DNA from: Acidobacteriota bacterium | GTDB taxonomy: Bacteria > Acidobacteriota > UBA890 > WLXD01 | Direction: 5' to 3' | Assembly (NCBI GenBank): GCA_029263295.1 | Contig: JAJCXT010000096.1 | Location: 1-38,187, forward strand | Length of the DNA stretch: 38,187 nt | In this document: positions 8,975 through 16,706 of the stretch, in pieces | Layout: the number at the start of each line of letters is the position of its first letter | Position numbering within the stretch: the first letter of the stretch is position 1 | The notes under the pieces: generated by a model | What the model saw: only the letters and a program-made list of their open reading frames with translations | Told to the model about the DNA's origin: nothing | Database searches by the model: none | Program-made: the position numbers and the translations under genes

Positions 8975-9343
8975 ATGATCAAGCATGAACTGCACGGGCA
9001 GGAAGGTCTGCTGACGGTCACGGTAACCGGGCCGCTCGAGGCCGAGGACTTCGCCGAGCTTGCCGCCCAGGTCGATCCCTATCTCGAGAAGCACGGGACG
9101 CTGAGGGGCCTCATGATCATCACTGGGGAGTTCCCCGATTGGGCCGACTTCGAGGGTCTGCTCTCGCATTTTCGTTTCGTCCGCGCCCATCACGAACGCA
9201 TCCAGCGCGTGGCACTGGTGACGGACAGTGGCGCGATAGCAACGGCAGAAAAGGTCGCAGACCATTTTGTCGATGCCGAGTTGCAGCACTTCTCGATGGA
9301 CGAGAAGGAACAAGCGCGCCACTGGCTGCTCGGCAACGACTAG
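8975..9343 (+). CDS. SpoIIAA-like (STAS-fold) small protein
   Basis: A 122-residue soluble protein beginning MIKHELHGQEGLLTVTVTG. A GGAGG at 8965-8969, five bases ahead of the ATG, decides the start; the frame is open further upstream, but that part is not family-like. The pattern (alternating short strands and helices, PLEAEDF, LRGLMIITGEFPDW, RVALVTDSG, ending in HWLLG) matches the SpoIIAA-like/DUF3478 family of single STAS domains. Many members lack the phosphorylatable serine of true anti-sigma-factor antagonists, and their role is unclear. No anti-sigma kinase is nearby. The sigma-54 activator starts 73 bases downstream on the same strand, so read-through is possible, but no functional link can be shown. 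Confidence 0.8.
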   Translation: MIKHELHGQEGLLTVTVTGPLEAEDFAELAAQVDPYLEKHGTLRGLMIITGEFPDWADFEGLLSHFRFVRAHHERIQRVALVTDSGAIATAEKVADHFVDAELQHFSMDEKEQARHWLLGND

Positions 9344-9416
9344 TCGAGAAAGGGCGTGCCTGTTGGCTGATGCGGCGCGCATTGGTGACATACGGTAACG
9401 CCCGCGCTGAGAACCT

Positions 9417-10898
9417 ATGGCCGACGACGATACTGACCGCGAGTTTGACCCGCGCCTCACCGAGTTGATTCTCGAGGCCGCCGGCGAAGGTGTGTACGGC
9501 CTCGATTGCGACGGCATGACCACCTTCGTCAATCCGGCCGCGTCATCGATGCTTGGATTCGACGACGACGAACTCGTCGGCCAGCCAATGCACGCAGTCC
9601 TCCACCACAGCCACGCCGATGGCTCGCACTATCCGCGCGAAGAGTGTCCGATCTACGCCGCCTTCCGTGACGGCCAGGTGCATACCGTCACCAACGAGGT
9701 CTTCTGGCGGCACGATGGGTCCAGCTTCCCGGTCGAGTACACGAGCACGCCGATCCACCGCGACGGTGAACTGGGCGGTGCGGTTGTCGTCTTTCGCGAC
9801 GTCACTATCCGGCGCCGCGCCGAGCGCGAGTTGCGCGCCGCGCTCGAAGAGGTGCGGGAACTGAAGGACCGTCTGACCGCCGAGAACGAGTATCTTCAGG
9901 AAGAAATCAGCACCGAGCACGATTTCCACCAGATCGTGGGCGATTCGGCCCCGATCCTGCGGGCGCTGCAGGCAGTAGAAGTCGTGGCGCCAACCGACGC
10001 CACAACGCTCATCACGGGCGAGACCGGCACCGGCAAGGAATTGATCGCCCGCGCCGTCCACGATCGGAGCGAACGGCGCGACAAACCGCTAATCAAAGTC
10101 AACTGCGCCTCCATTCCCCGCGAGTTGTTCGAGAGCGAGTTCTTCGGTCACGTGCGCGGCGCGTTCACCGGTGCGGTGCGCGACCGGGTCGGTCGCTTCG
10201 AACTGGCCGACCGCGGCTCGATCTTTCTCGACGAGGTCGGCGAGATCCCGATCGAGATGCAAAGCAAGCTGCTGCGCGTGCTGCAGGAGGGCAACTTCGA
10301 ACGCCTCGGTGAGCCCCGCACCCGCAGCGTTGACGTGCGCGTGATCGCCGCCACCAACCGTGACCTCGAGGCCGAAGTTGCTGCCGGACGCTTCCGCGAG
10401 GATCTCTACTACCGCCTCAACGTCTTCCCGATCCCGCTGGCGCCACTGCGCAACCGTCTCGGTGACATCCCCGCTCTGGCCGCGCATTTCGTGGAGTTGG
10501 CGCGCGTCCGCCTGAACCGGCCCGACGTGCGGCTCACGAACGCCAACGTGGGTGCACTGCAGGCGTATGAATGGCCTGGCAACGTACGCGAGCTGCAGAA
10601 CTGCATCGAACGCGCCACGATTCGCGCGGCCCCGTCAGGCGCGCTGAACGTGGATCTTCCCGACAGTGCCGGCGGTGGAAGTGCGGCGGGCATCGCTGGC
10701 GAGAGTCCCTCCGGGAAGACAGGGGGGATTCTGTCCGAGGCCGAGATGCGCGACCTCGAACGTGCCAACACGCTCGCTGGCCTGGAGGCAGCCGACTGGA
10801 AAGTGTCCGGAGCTGGCGGTGCCGCCGAGCTGCTCAACATGCGACCGACCACGCTCGCGTCACGCATCAAGAAGTTGGGACTGTCGCGATCAAGCTGA
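9417..10898 (+). CDS. Sigma-54-dependent activator: PAS, AAA+, Fis-type HTH
   Basis: The 493-residue enhancer-binding protein has three parts. A PAS sensor domain (about 10-135) contains an unusual His/Cys-rich loop around HHSHADG and REECPIY. A short coiled coil (about 135-165) follows. The AAA+ domain has Walker A GETGTGKE (near 201-208), the sigma-54 contact loop GAFTGA (near 248), Walker B IFLDEVGE (near 269) and the arginine segment [18 protein letters not shown]-terminal Fis-like helix-turn-helix contains [21 protein letters not shown]. It should bind upstream sites and use ATP to open sigma-54 RNA polymerase complexes. There is no response-regulator receiver domain, so the signal is probably sensed by the PAS domain directly. 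Downstream lie three tandem dyads and a -24/-12 promoter, so the 11169 operon is its likely target. Confidence 0.94.
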   Translation: MADDDTDREFDPRLTELILEAAGEGVYGLDCDGMTTFVNPAASSMLGFDDDELVGQPMHAVLHHSHADGSHYPREECPIYAAFRDGQVHTVTNEVFWRHDGSSFPVEYTSTPIHRDGELGGAVVVFRDVTIRRRAERELRAALEEVRELKDRLTAENEYLQEEISTEHDFHQIVGDSAPILRALQAVEVVAPTDATTLITGETGTGKELIARAVHDRSERRDKPLIKVNCASIPRELFESEFFGHVRGAFTGAVRDRVGRFELADRGSIFLDEVGEIPIEMQSKLLRVLQEGNFERLGEPRTRSVDVRVIAATNRDLEAEVAAGRFREDLYYRLNVFPIPLAPLRNRLGDIPALAAHFVELARVRLNRPDVRLTNANVGALQAYEWPGNVRELQNCIERATIRAAPSGALNVDLPDSAGGGSAAGIAGESPSGKTGGILSEAEMRDLERANTLAGLEAADWKVSGAGGAAELLNMRPTTLASRIKKLGLSRSS

Positions 10899-10955
10899 GC
10901 GCCACCGGCCGGCGGGTCTATTGCGATAGCGGCGTGCCTCGCGGGAGCAAGTATT

Positions 10956-11008
10956 CACGAAATATCGTGAATATTTGCACGACATTTCGTAAATAACGAG
11001 ATTTCGTG
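10956..11008. promoter_or_regulatory. Three tandem CACGA-N4-TCGTG dyads (putative activator enhancer)
   Basis: Three 14-bp inverted repeats occur in a row: CACGAAATATCGTG (10956-10969, the best, extending to 9-bp arms), CACGACATTTCGTA (10978-10991) and AACGAGATTTCGTG (10995-11008). Their centres are 22 and 17 bp apart. The cluster lies 70-122 bp upstream of the sigma-54 promoter at 11078, the usual distance for enhancer sites of a sigma-54 activator, and just after the gene of such an activator. Binding by the 9417 product is inference. The half-site does not match a regulator motif I know. Confidence 0.65.
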
Positions 11009-11077
11009 TCGACCTTGCGGCCACGGTCGTTCGCTTAAGTGCCGATCGTCTAAGCATAAATCAGCATTGAGCCGAAC

Positions 11078-11094
11078 TGGCACGCCTCCTGCTA
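11078..11094 (+). promoter_or_regulatory. Sigma-54 (-24/-12) promoter of the isochorismatase operon
   Basis: TGGCACGCCTCCTGCTA matches the sigma-54 consensus TGGCACR-N4-TTGCW at every position but one (C for the first T of TTGC). The invariant GG (11079-11080) and GC (11091-11092) are at the correct spacing. Transcription should begin near 11103, leaving a leader of about 65 bases before the ATG at 11169. Confidence 0.8.
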
Positions 11095-11168
11095 TCTCTC
11101 CTCCTGTCTGAACGTGCCGGGCAACGAAGTCCCGGGCGTATCCGGAGCAACGCCCCACAGGAGGAACC

Positions 11169-11615
11169 ATGAAGCCCACTCTCAAGTCGGCCATTGCGGC
11201 AGGCATCGTCGGCACGATCGCATTCGATCTCGTCGGCCTGATCCTCACCGGCAACTGGTGGGATATCCCCAATCTTCTCGGCGCCAAGCTCGGGGTTGGC
11301 ACCGCCGCTGGCGTCTTGGCCCACTACGGCAACGGCATGATCCTGGCCGTTCTGTTCGTCGCGGTCGCCGACATGGTCCCCGGGCCACGCTGGTCGCGTG
11401 CCTTCGCCTTCATGACGGCCCACACCGTCTTCGGGGTGTGGCTGTTCATGCTGCCGCTACTGGACATGGGAATCGCCGGCGTCGCCGTGAGCCCCATGGT
11501 GCCCGTGATCACGCTGGCACGGCACTGGGCGTTTGCCGGCGCCCTGGCTCTCACGTTGCCGGCCTTCTCGGGCAACAGCGCCAACCTCACCGAATCCGCT
11601 CCCATCAACGCCTGA
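11169..11615 (+). CDS. Small four-helix membrane protein of unknown function
   Basis: A 148-residue hydrophobic protein with about four membrane helices: near 8-27 (AIAAGIVGTIAFDLVGLIL), 45-68, 77-100 (FAFMTAHTVFGVWLFMLPLL) and 105-135. I do not recognise a named family. AGGAGG at 11159-11164, four bases before the ATG, is a very strong ribosome-binding site. It is the first gene after the sigma-54 promoter and is followed after 27 bases by the isochorismatase-fold gene, so it is probably part of the same transcript. A role as a transporter, channel or membrane anchor for the exported enzymes is possible but unsupported. Confidence 0.75.
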   Translation: MKPTLKSAIAAGIVGTIAFDLVGLILTGNWWDIPNLLGAKLGVGTAAGVLAHYGNGMILAVLFVAVADMVPGPRWSRAFAFMTAHTVFGVWLFMLPLLDMGIAGVAVSPMVPVITLARHWAFAGALALTLPAFSGNSANLTESAPINA

Positions 11616-11642
11616 CCTCAGGCTCCAGCAAGGAACAATCCC

Positions 11643-12395
11643 ATGCGCTACAAAGCCACCTCGACAGCCGCTCTCCTGTTGCTCCTCGCGCTCATCGCCG
11701 CGCCGGTGTACGCCCAGTTGCCCGACCCGGGCATGACGATCACGTCTGGTAACACCGCGCTGGTGATCACCGACCCGCAGAACGATTTCCTCAGCCCAGA
11801 CGGAGTCACCTGGGGAGTCGTCGGCGAGAGCGTCACCGAGAACGACACGGTCGCCAACATCGGGGCGCTGCTCGAGAGCGCGAAGGAAGCTGGCATCGAG
11901 GTTTTCGTCTCGCCGCACTACTACTACCCCACCGATCACGGCTGGAAGTTCGAGGGGGCGCTCGAGGCCCTGATGCACAAGATCGGCATGTTCGACCGCG
12001 CCGGCGCGCTGGATCTGGAGGGCTTCGACGGCTCGGGCGCTGACTGGCTCGCACGCTACAAGCCCTACATCGAGGACGGCCGTACCATCGTCACGAACCC
12101 GCACAAGGTCTACGGGCCGGAGTCCAACGACCTGGCCCTGCAACTGCGCAAGCGCGGCATCGACAAGGTCATCCTCTCCGGCATGTCGGCGAACCTGTGC
12201 ACCGAGTCGCACATGCGCGAACTGATGGAGCAAGGCTTCGAGGTCTCCGTGGTCAGCGACGCCACTGCCGCGGCCAAGGTCGCCGAGGGTGACGGCTACG
12301 CTGCCGCGCTCGTGAACTTCCGGTTCATCGCCAGCGACGTGATCACCACCGCCGAGGCAGTGGCAGCGATCCGCGCAACCCAGTCAAACGAGTAG
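11643..12395 (+). CDS. Exported isochorismatase-family cysteine hydrolase
   Basis: The 250-residue protein has a clear Sec signal peptide (about 1-24, hydrophobic LLLLLALIAAP then VYA before QLP). The mature part is an isochorismatase/nicotinamidase fold with the expected triad: Asp44 in ITDPQNDF, Lys155 in NPHKVYGP and Cys186 in SGMSANLCTES. Relatives hydrolyse amides, isochorismate or similar bonds, and most family members are cytoplasmic, so a signal peptide is notable. Good ribosome-binding site AAGGA, 8 bases before the ATG. It is second in the sigma-54 operon and followed 6 bases later by the NTF2-like gene. The substrate is unknown; the fold and triad are well supported. Confidence 0.9.
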   Translation: MRYKATSTAALLLLLALIAAPVYAQLPDPGMTITSGNTALVITDPQNDFLSPDGVTWGVVGESVTENDTVANIGALLESAKEAGIEVFVSPHYYYPTDHGWKFEGALEALMHKIGMFDRAGALDLEGFDGSGADWLARYKPYIEDGRTIVTNPHKVYGPESNDLALQLRKRGIDKVILSGMSANLCTESHMRELMEQGFEVSVVSDATAAAKVAEGDGYAAALVNFRFIASDVITTAEAVAAIRATQSNE

Positions 12396-12401
12396 GTACC
12401 G

Positions 12402-12845
12402 ATGCCGACCGCGATCAAGCCTCCGTTCACAGAAGAGACCGCCCGCGCCAAGGTGCAGGCCGCCGAGGATGCGTGGAACAGCCGCGATCCGGAGCGGGTG
12501 GCGCTTGCCTACAGCGCGCACTCCGACTGGCGCAACCGCGATGAGTTCTTCTGTGGACGCGAGGCGATCCGGGCTTTCCTGCGCCGCAAGTGGGCCCAGG
12601 AACTCGACTACCACCTGATGAAGGAACTGTGGGCCTGGACCGACAACCGCATCTCCGTGCGCTTCGAATACGAGTGGCGCGACGAAGACGGCAACTGGTC
12701 CCGCACCCACGGCAACGAACACTGGGAATTCAACGCTGACGGCCTGATGGCCCGGCGCGACATGAGCGCCAACGACATCCCCATCGACGAGTCCGAACGC
12801 CGCTATCGACAGCAACACAGACCTAACGAGGAGAACCGATCATGA
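12402..12845 (+). CDS. NTF2-like DUF1348 family protein
   Basis: The 147-residue protein has the DUF1348/NTF2-like signature: [18 protein letters not shown], then [30 protein letters not shown], and [13 protein letters not shown], with HEHW-like closing strands ([13 protein letters not shown]). The cone-shaped fold is used either as a small enzyme or as a ligand-binding partner; DUF1348 has no established reaction that I know. No signal peptide is visible, so it is predicted to be cytoplasmic, unlike its two exported neighbours. It starts 6 bases after the isochorismatase stop and its TGA overlaps the ATG of the next gene (ATGA at 12842-12845), indicating translational coupling. Confidence 0.88.
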   Translation: MPTAIKPPFTEETARAKVQAAEDAWNSRDPERVALAYSAHSDWRNRDEFFCGREAIRAFLRRKWAQELDYHLMKELWAWTDNRISVRFEYEWRDEDGNWSRTHGNEHWEFNADGLMARRDMSANDIPIDESERRYRQQHRPNEENRS

Positions 12846-13528
12846 ACCCCCTTCGCCGGACAATCGCCGCCCAGGCCCTCGTCGCGGTCGCGACTGTCGC
12901 CGCGGCGGCCCTGGCCTCTTCCTCCGGCCCGATCGTCGCTGACACACAGGTGCAACACCGCATCGCCGAGATCAACGGGCTCGACATCTTCTATCGCGAG
13001 GCTGGTCCGGCAGACGCGCCGGTCGTGCTTTTGCTGCACGGGTTCCCGACCTCCTCGCACATGTTCCGCAATCTCATCCCGCAGTTGGCCGACCAGTACC
13101 ACGTCGTCGCGCCCGACTACCCGGGCTAGCCCCTTCGTGGACTGCTCACTGTCGATGCCGCCAAGTGGCAGTACACGCACGGCGTACGCAACGTCGAGTC
13201 CATCAGCCCGGACACGTGGGATCACGTGCAGCCACGCCTGGATCGCCCCGGCAACCAGGAGATCCAACTCGACCTGTTCTACAGCTACGGGTCGAACCCG
13301 CCGCTGTACCCGGAGTGGCAGGAGTACCTGCGCACGTGGCAGCCGCCGACGCTGATCGTCTGGGGAAAGAACGATCCGATCTTCCCCGCCGCTGGCGCCC
13401 ATCCCTACGTGAATGACCTGTCCGATGCCGAGTTGCACCTGCTCGATACTGGCCACTTCGCCCTCGAGGAGGACGGAACGGTCATCGCGACGCTCATGCG
13501 CGATTTCCTCGCCCGCCACACCGAGTAA
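12842..13528 (+). pseudogene. Exported alpha/beta hydrolase broken by internal deletion and stop
   Basis: The frame begins with a signal peptide (hydrophobic [12 protein letters not shown] region) and the normal N-terminal half of an epoxide-hydrolase/dehalogenase-like hydrolase, with oxyanion loop [12 protein letters not shown] and VVAPDYPG. It hits TAG at 13127-13129. The same frame then continues with the C-terminal half from [15 protein letters not shown] through [12 protein letters not shown], the acid region [13 protein letters not shown] and the histidine region [10 protein letters not shown], ending TAA at 13528. The middle part of the family, about 85-95 residues with the nucleophile elbow, is absent. 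Because both halves share a frame, this looks like a deletion at about 13125-13140, not a frameshift. A restart near GTG/ATG codons after 13129 would give only an inactive C-terminal piece. Strong GAGGAG ribosome-binding site before the ATG; coupled to the NTF2-like gene. Confidence 0.82.
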
Positions 13529-13637
13529 GACTCATGACGAACGCCGCCGGCCAGCCTTACATCCCCGGGCGGGAGTTCGTGGCGTAATTCGCGTAGAGTC
13601 GTGGGCAACGAACACTCCAGGAGCTACCGAGATCGCC

Positions 13638-14576
13638 ATGACAAGAGCATTGACGCCGTTCCTCGCCATCGCACTGCTCGCCTGGGTACCGGCCCAGGAG
13701 GTCGACTCGAACGCGGCGCAGGAGAAGTTGCAGCAATCGCATTTCTTCAAGGATCCGATGCTCGTCGGCCGCGTTCAGGCCGTGGACTTGCGACAGGAAC
13801 CCTTCGCGGAGTGGTTTGACAGCGGCTATAGCGACTACGCCTCCCAGGCCAACGCCGTCGCGCGCCTCGCCGAGGCCGTGGCTGACGACGCGCTGTCGAT
13901 CGAGATCTTCTTTGGCACCTGGTGTCAGGATTCCCAACGCGAGGTGCCGCGGGTCTTGCGGATACTCGACGACGCCCAGGTCCCCGAGAGCCGGGTATCG
14001 TTGTACGCACTGTCCGACAATCCGGGCGTCTTCAAGACGACACCCGGCGGGCGCGAGCACGAACTCCTGGTGCATCGGACAGCGACGATCGTCATCCTGC
14101 GCGACGGAGTGGAGGTGGGCCGGCTGGTCGAGAAGCCTGACGCAACCCTGGAGGATGACCTGATCGCGATCCTGGCCGATTCGCCGGCGCCCGTGCCCTA
14201 CGGCGCGGAATCGGCCATCCATGCCCTCTATCGAGCCGATGATCGAGGGCTCGTTCAGGCTCCGACAAGCGCTTTCCTGGACAAACTCGAGTCGTTGGGC
14301 GACACCGACACGCTATGGCATTACGCCCAGTACGACCTGTTGTTCAACGGCCACCCCGCAGATGCCGCAGACGTCCTGCACCTGTTTCTCACGCTGCATC
14401 CCGAGTCGGATCGGGGATACCGACTGTTGGCACAAGCCGAGGCCGACCGGGGCGATTCCGGGGCGGCCTTGTATGCCGTCCGGCGGGCTCTTGCTCTGGC
14501 CCCTGACAGCAAAGCGGCGCAGCGGCTGGAGGAGAGAATCCTGGCGGAAGCCCATACGGGAACCAACCAGGAGTGA
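13638..14576 (+). CDS. Exported thioredoxin-like protein with C-terminal TPR region
   Basis: The 312-residue protein starts with a signal peptide (MTRALTPFLAIALLAWVPAQ). Residues about 40-190 have a thioredoxin-like fold in which the redox loop reads FFGTWCQDSQ: Cys96 is present but the second cysteine of CxxC is serine. The usual cis-proline before the fourth strand is also replaced (RTATIVIL). Disulfide exchange of the normal kind is therefore unlikely; a monothiol or purely binding role is possible. Residues about 225-305 look like two TPR-type helical repeats (ADVLHLFLTLHPESD, ALYAVRRALALAPDS). The ATG at 13638 is chosen for the signal peptide; the frame is open upstream but codes for unrelated Arg/Ser-rich sequence. 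Its TGA overlaps the GTG start of the next gene. Confidence 0.75.
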   Translation: MTRALTPFLAIALLAWVPAQEVDSNAAQEKLQQSHFFKDPMLVGRVQAVDLRQEPFAEWFDSGYSDYASQANAVARLAEAVADDALSIEIFFGTWCQDSQREVPRVLRILDDAQVPESRVSLYALSDNPGVFKTTPGGREHELLVHRTATIVILRDGVEVGRLVEKPDATLEDDLIAILADSPAPVPYGAESAIHALYRADDRGLVQAPTSAFLDKLESLGDTDTLWHYAQYDLLFNGHPADAADVLHLFLTLHPESDRGYRLLAQAEADRGDSGAALYAVRRALALAPDSKAAQRLEERILAEAHTGTNQE

Positions 14577-15304
14577 CACGGCCGCAGACGATCGTGTCAT
14601 GGCTCACGGCGGAGCAGATGGCCGAGGTCGATCGCGCCATGGTGGACGACTACGGCATCCTGCTGCCGCAGATGATGGAGTTGGCTGGACGCCACCTCGC
14701 CGATCTGGCCCGCGAGCGCTTTCGCGCGAACATCGAGCCGGGCCGTGGGGTCATGATTCTCGCCGGCAAAGGTGGCAACGGCGGCGGCGCACTGGTTGCC
14801 GCCCGGCGTCTGGCGGGATGGGGTGTCGACGTATCGGTCGCTTTGGCCGCCGATGCCGAACTCCTGGGAGAGGTGCCACGTCACCAGCTAGCGATCGTTC
14901 GTCAGATGGGCATCGAGGTGCGCGAGGATCACGATTTACTGCAGCACGCGCCGAGCCTCATCGTCGATGGCCTGCTCGGCTACGGCGTGCGCGGCAATCC
15001 TCGCGAGCGCGCGGCTAGGCTGATTCGCTGGGCCAACACGATGACGGCTCCCACAATGGCGCTCGACCTCCCGTCGGGACTCCATGCCACGACGGGTGTG
15101 GCCGGCGAGCCGACGATCGAGGCGGAGGCCACGATGACCCTGGCGCTTCCCAAGGAGGGGCTGCGCGCAGATGGAGCACGTCAGTTCGTCGGCGAGCTGT
15201 ACCTGGCGGACATTGGCGTACCGCGCCACCTGTACACGCGCCCACCATTGAACCTGGCAGCGCCGGATGTGTTCGCGGCAAGCGACAGGGTGCGCCTGGC
15301 CTAG
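14573..15304 (+). CDS. nnrE: NAD(P)H-hydrate epimerase (YjeF N-terminal domain), stand-alone
   Basis: The 243-residue single-domain YjeF_N protein repairs hydrated NAD(P)H by interconverting R and S epimers. Motifs are the glycine loop GKGGNGGG (65-72, normally GxGNNGGDG), VDGLLGYGVRGNPR (Asp132) and ALDLPSGLHATTG (Asp164). In the glycine loop the usual Asp is Gly, which may weaken nucleotide or ion binding. The C-terminal dehydratase domain found in many fused bacterial versions is missing, and no separate dehydratase gene is in the window. GTG at 14573 overlaps the previous TGA, so it is coupled to the thioredoxin-like gene. A stray copy of its last codons lies at 16057-16083 as part of a later duplication. 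Confidence 0.78.
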   Translation: MTRPQTIVSWLTAEQMAEVDRAMVDDYGILLPQMMELAGRHLADLARERFRANIEPGRGVMILAGKGGNGGGALVAARRLAGWGVDVSVALAADAELLGEVPRHQLAIVRQMGIEVREDHDLLQHAPSLIVDGLLGYGVRGNPRERAARLIRWANTMTAPTMALDLPSGLHATTGVAGEPTIEAEATMTLALPKEGLRADGARQFVGELYLADIGVPRHLYTRPPLNLAAPDVFAASDRVRLA

Positions 15305-15313
15305 CGGCCCCCG

Positions 15314-15922
15314 CTAGAACGCCCAGGCGACGCCAAAGCCAACGGTATGCGCGTTGATGCCCGGATTGCGGAAGCCAGTATCGGCGTTCGAGATGTGGTG
15401 CAGGCGGTACTCGAGTGTGAGGGACCGTCCACGAGCCACCTCGAACTCCAGCCCGCCTCCCGCAAACAGCGAGAAGTTGTAGCGCGTCTCCCCAACCGGA
15501 ACGGCCCTGTTCGTGAAGACCATCCCGGCGCCAATGCGCAACACGGGTCGCACGCGACCGCCGGGCAGCCACCGATGCTCGTAGACAAAGTGCCCGCCTG
15601 CTCCGTATGCGCGCGGCTCCTGGTCAACCGTGATGACGGGCATCAACTCGAAGCCCCAGGCAGGCTCGCCGGCGGCGACTCGCGCCGTGGTCCGATGCGT
15701 CCACCGGATCCACAGGCTCGAGGCGTTCGTCGGGACCGAGCCGTTGATCTCGGCAGCGAGGCCGTATGCGGCCGCAATCGCCAGGATGTTGCGCCGCGCA
15801 CGTATGACTTCCTGGGGCGGCGAGGTGCTCTCGCTAGAAGACTGGGAAGCGGCCTGGGCGTGCGCGGAACTCGGGAGTGCGCACAGCGTGGTCACGAACA
15901 GCAAGATCCTGGCAAAGCGCAT
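15314..15922 (-). CDS. PagL-like lipid A deacylase / acyloxyacyl hydrolase, copy 1
   Basis: A 202-residue outer-membrane barrel protein. It has a signal peptide ending AHAQA at about residue 23, alternating amphipathic strands, the catalytic stretch HHISNADTGFRNPGIN (His176, Ser178) and a C-terminal aromatic end (VAWAF) typical of Bam-inserted barrels. PagL enzymes remove the 3-O-linked acyl chain from lipid A in the outer membrane, altering surface charge and immune or antibiotic recognition. This implies an organism with lipid A. It is about 78% identical by hand count to copy 2 over the last 160 residues, without gaps. The stop codon is 9 bases from the convergent epimerase stop. Confidence 0.87.
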   Translation of the reverse strand: MRFARILLFVTTLCALPSSAHAQAASQSSSESTSPPQEVIRARRNILAIAAAYGLAAEINGSVPTNASSLWIRWTHRTTARVAAGEPAWGFELMPVITVDQEPRAYGAGGHFVYEHRWLPGGRVRPVLRIGAGMVFTNRAVPVGETRYNFSLFAGGGLEFEVARGRSLTLEYRLHHISNADTGFRNPGINAHTVGFGVAWAF

Positions 15923-16097
15923 GCAAACCCCTTCCGGCCGCTAGGCGTGGTCTCATGCAGCTACTGAGTCCGGGGACGAACCTCGCGTTACAGGGTTAGC
16001 CGGCGGCAGTGAGACACAGCTCACACCACGATCTCGGCGCCCAGCGCGCCGGGCGATTCGCGGCAAGCGACCGCGTGCGGCTCAACAAGCGTCCCGG

Positions 16098-16706
16098 CTA
16101 GAGCGCCCAGGCGAAGCCGAAGCCAAGGGCATGGGCATTGATCCCAGGGTTGCGGAAGCCCGTGTCGGCATTCGAGATGTGGTGCAGGCGGTACTCGAGC
16201 GTGAGCCACTGCCCGCGGCCGACCTCGAATTCCACCCCGGCGCCCGCGAACAACGAGAAGTTGTAGCGCGTCTCGCCGACCGGCACGGTCTTGTTGGTGA
16301 ACACCATGCCAGCGCCTGAGCGAAGTAACGGCCGGACGGGCCCGTCTGGCAGCCACCGATGTTCGTAGATGAAGTGCCCGCCCGCTCCGAAGGCCCTCGG
16401 CTCCTGGTTGACCGTCATGAACGGTGTCAGTTCAAATCCCCAGGCCGGCTCGCCGCCCAGGACTTTTGCCCGCGTGCGGTGGGTCCAGCGCACCCACAGG
16501 CTCGTAGGGTCCGTGGAAACCGAGCCGTTGATCTCTGCGGCAAAGCCGTAGGCGGCCGCCACCGCCAAGACGTTGCGGGAGGGTCGTACGACCTGCGTGG
16601 TCGACGACGCACCTTGATCGACAGTCGTGGAAACCTGCTGAGCGATCGCAGCACTCGGGAGCGCGCAGAGCGCCAACGCGTACAGAAGAGTTCTTGCAGG
16701 CTGCAT
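16098..16706 (-). CDS. PagL-like lipid A deacylase / acyloxyacyl hydrolase, copy 2
   Basis: A 202-residue paralogue of the gene at 15314, with a signal peptide ending AIAQQ, the same catalytic stretch (His176, Ser178 in HHISNADTGF) and a Leu instead of Phe at the C-terminus (FAWAL). A terminal Leu is less typical for outer-membrane barrel insertion but tolerated. It probably has the same reaction, deacylation of lipid A at the outer membrane. Differences between the copies cluster in the signal peptide, the linker before residue 40 and outer-loop positions, which would fit divergence in lipid preference. It is upstream of copy 1 on the same strand, with about 175 bases between them, so each may have its own promoter. 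It is divergent from the YVTN/TraB-like gene. Confidence 0.87.
   Translation of the reverse strand: MQPARTLLYALALCALPSAAIAQQVSTTVDQGASSTTQVVRPSRNVLAVAAAYGFAAEINGSVSTDPTSLWVRWTHRTRAKVLGGEPAWGFELTPFMTVNQEPRAFGAGGHFIYEHRWLPDGPVRPLLRSGAGMVFTNKTVPVGETRYNFSLFAGAGVEFEVGRGQWLTLEYRLHHISNADTGFRNPGINAHALGFGFAWAL

Noticed and set aside
12803..13519. 238-codon minus-strand open frame across the broken hydrolase
   Set aside because: It spans the deletion join, but the sense strand has clear hydrolase motifs on both sides and the antisense product has none.
12842..13528. A frameshift as the cause of the broken hydrolase
   Set aside because: Both halves are in the same reading frame, and the family's middle segment is missing from all frames, so a deletion explains it better.
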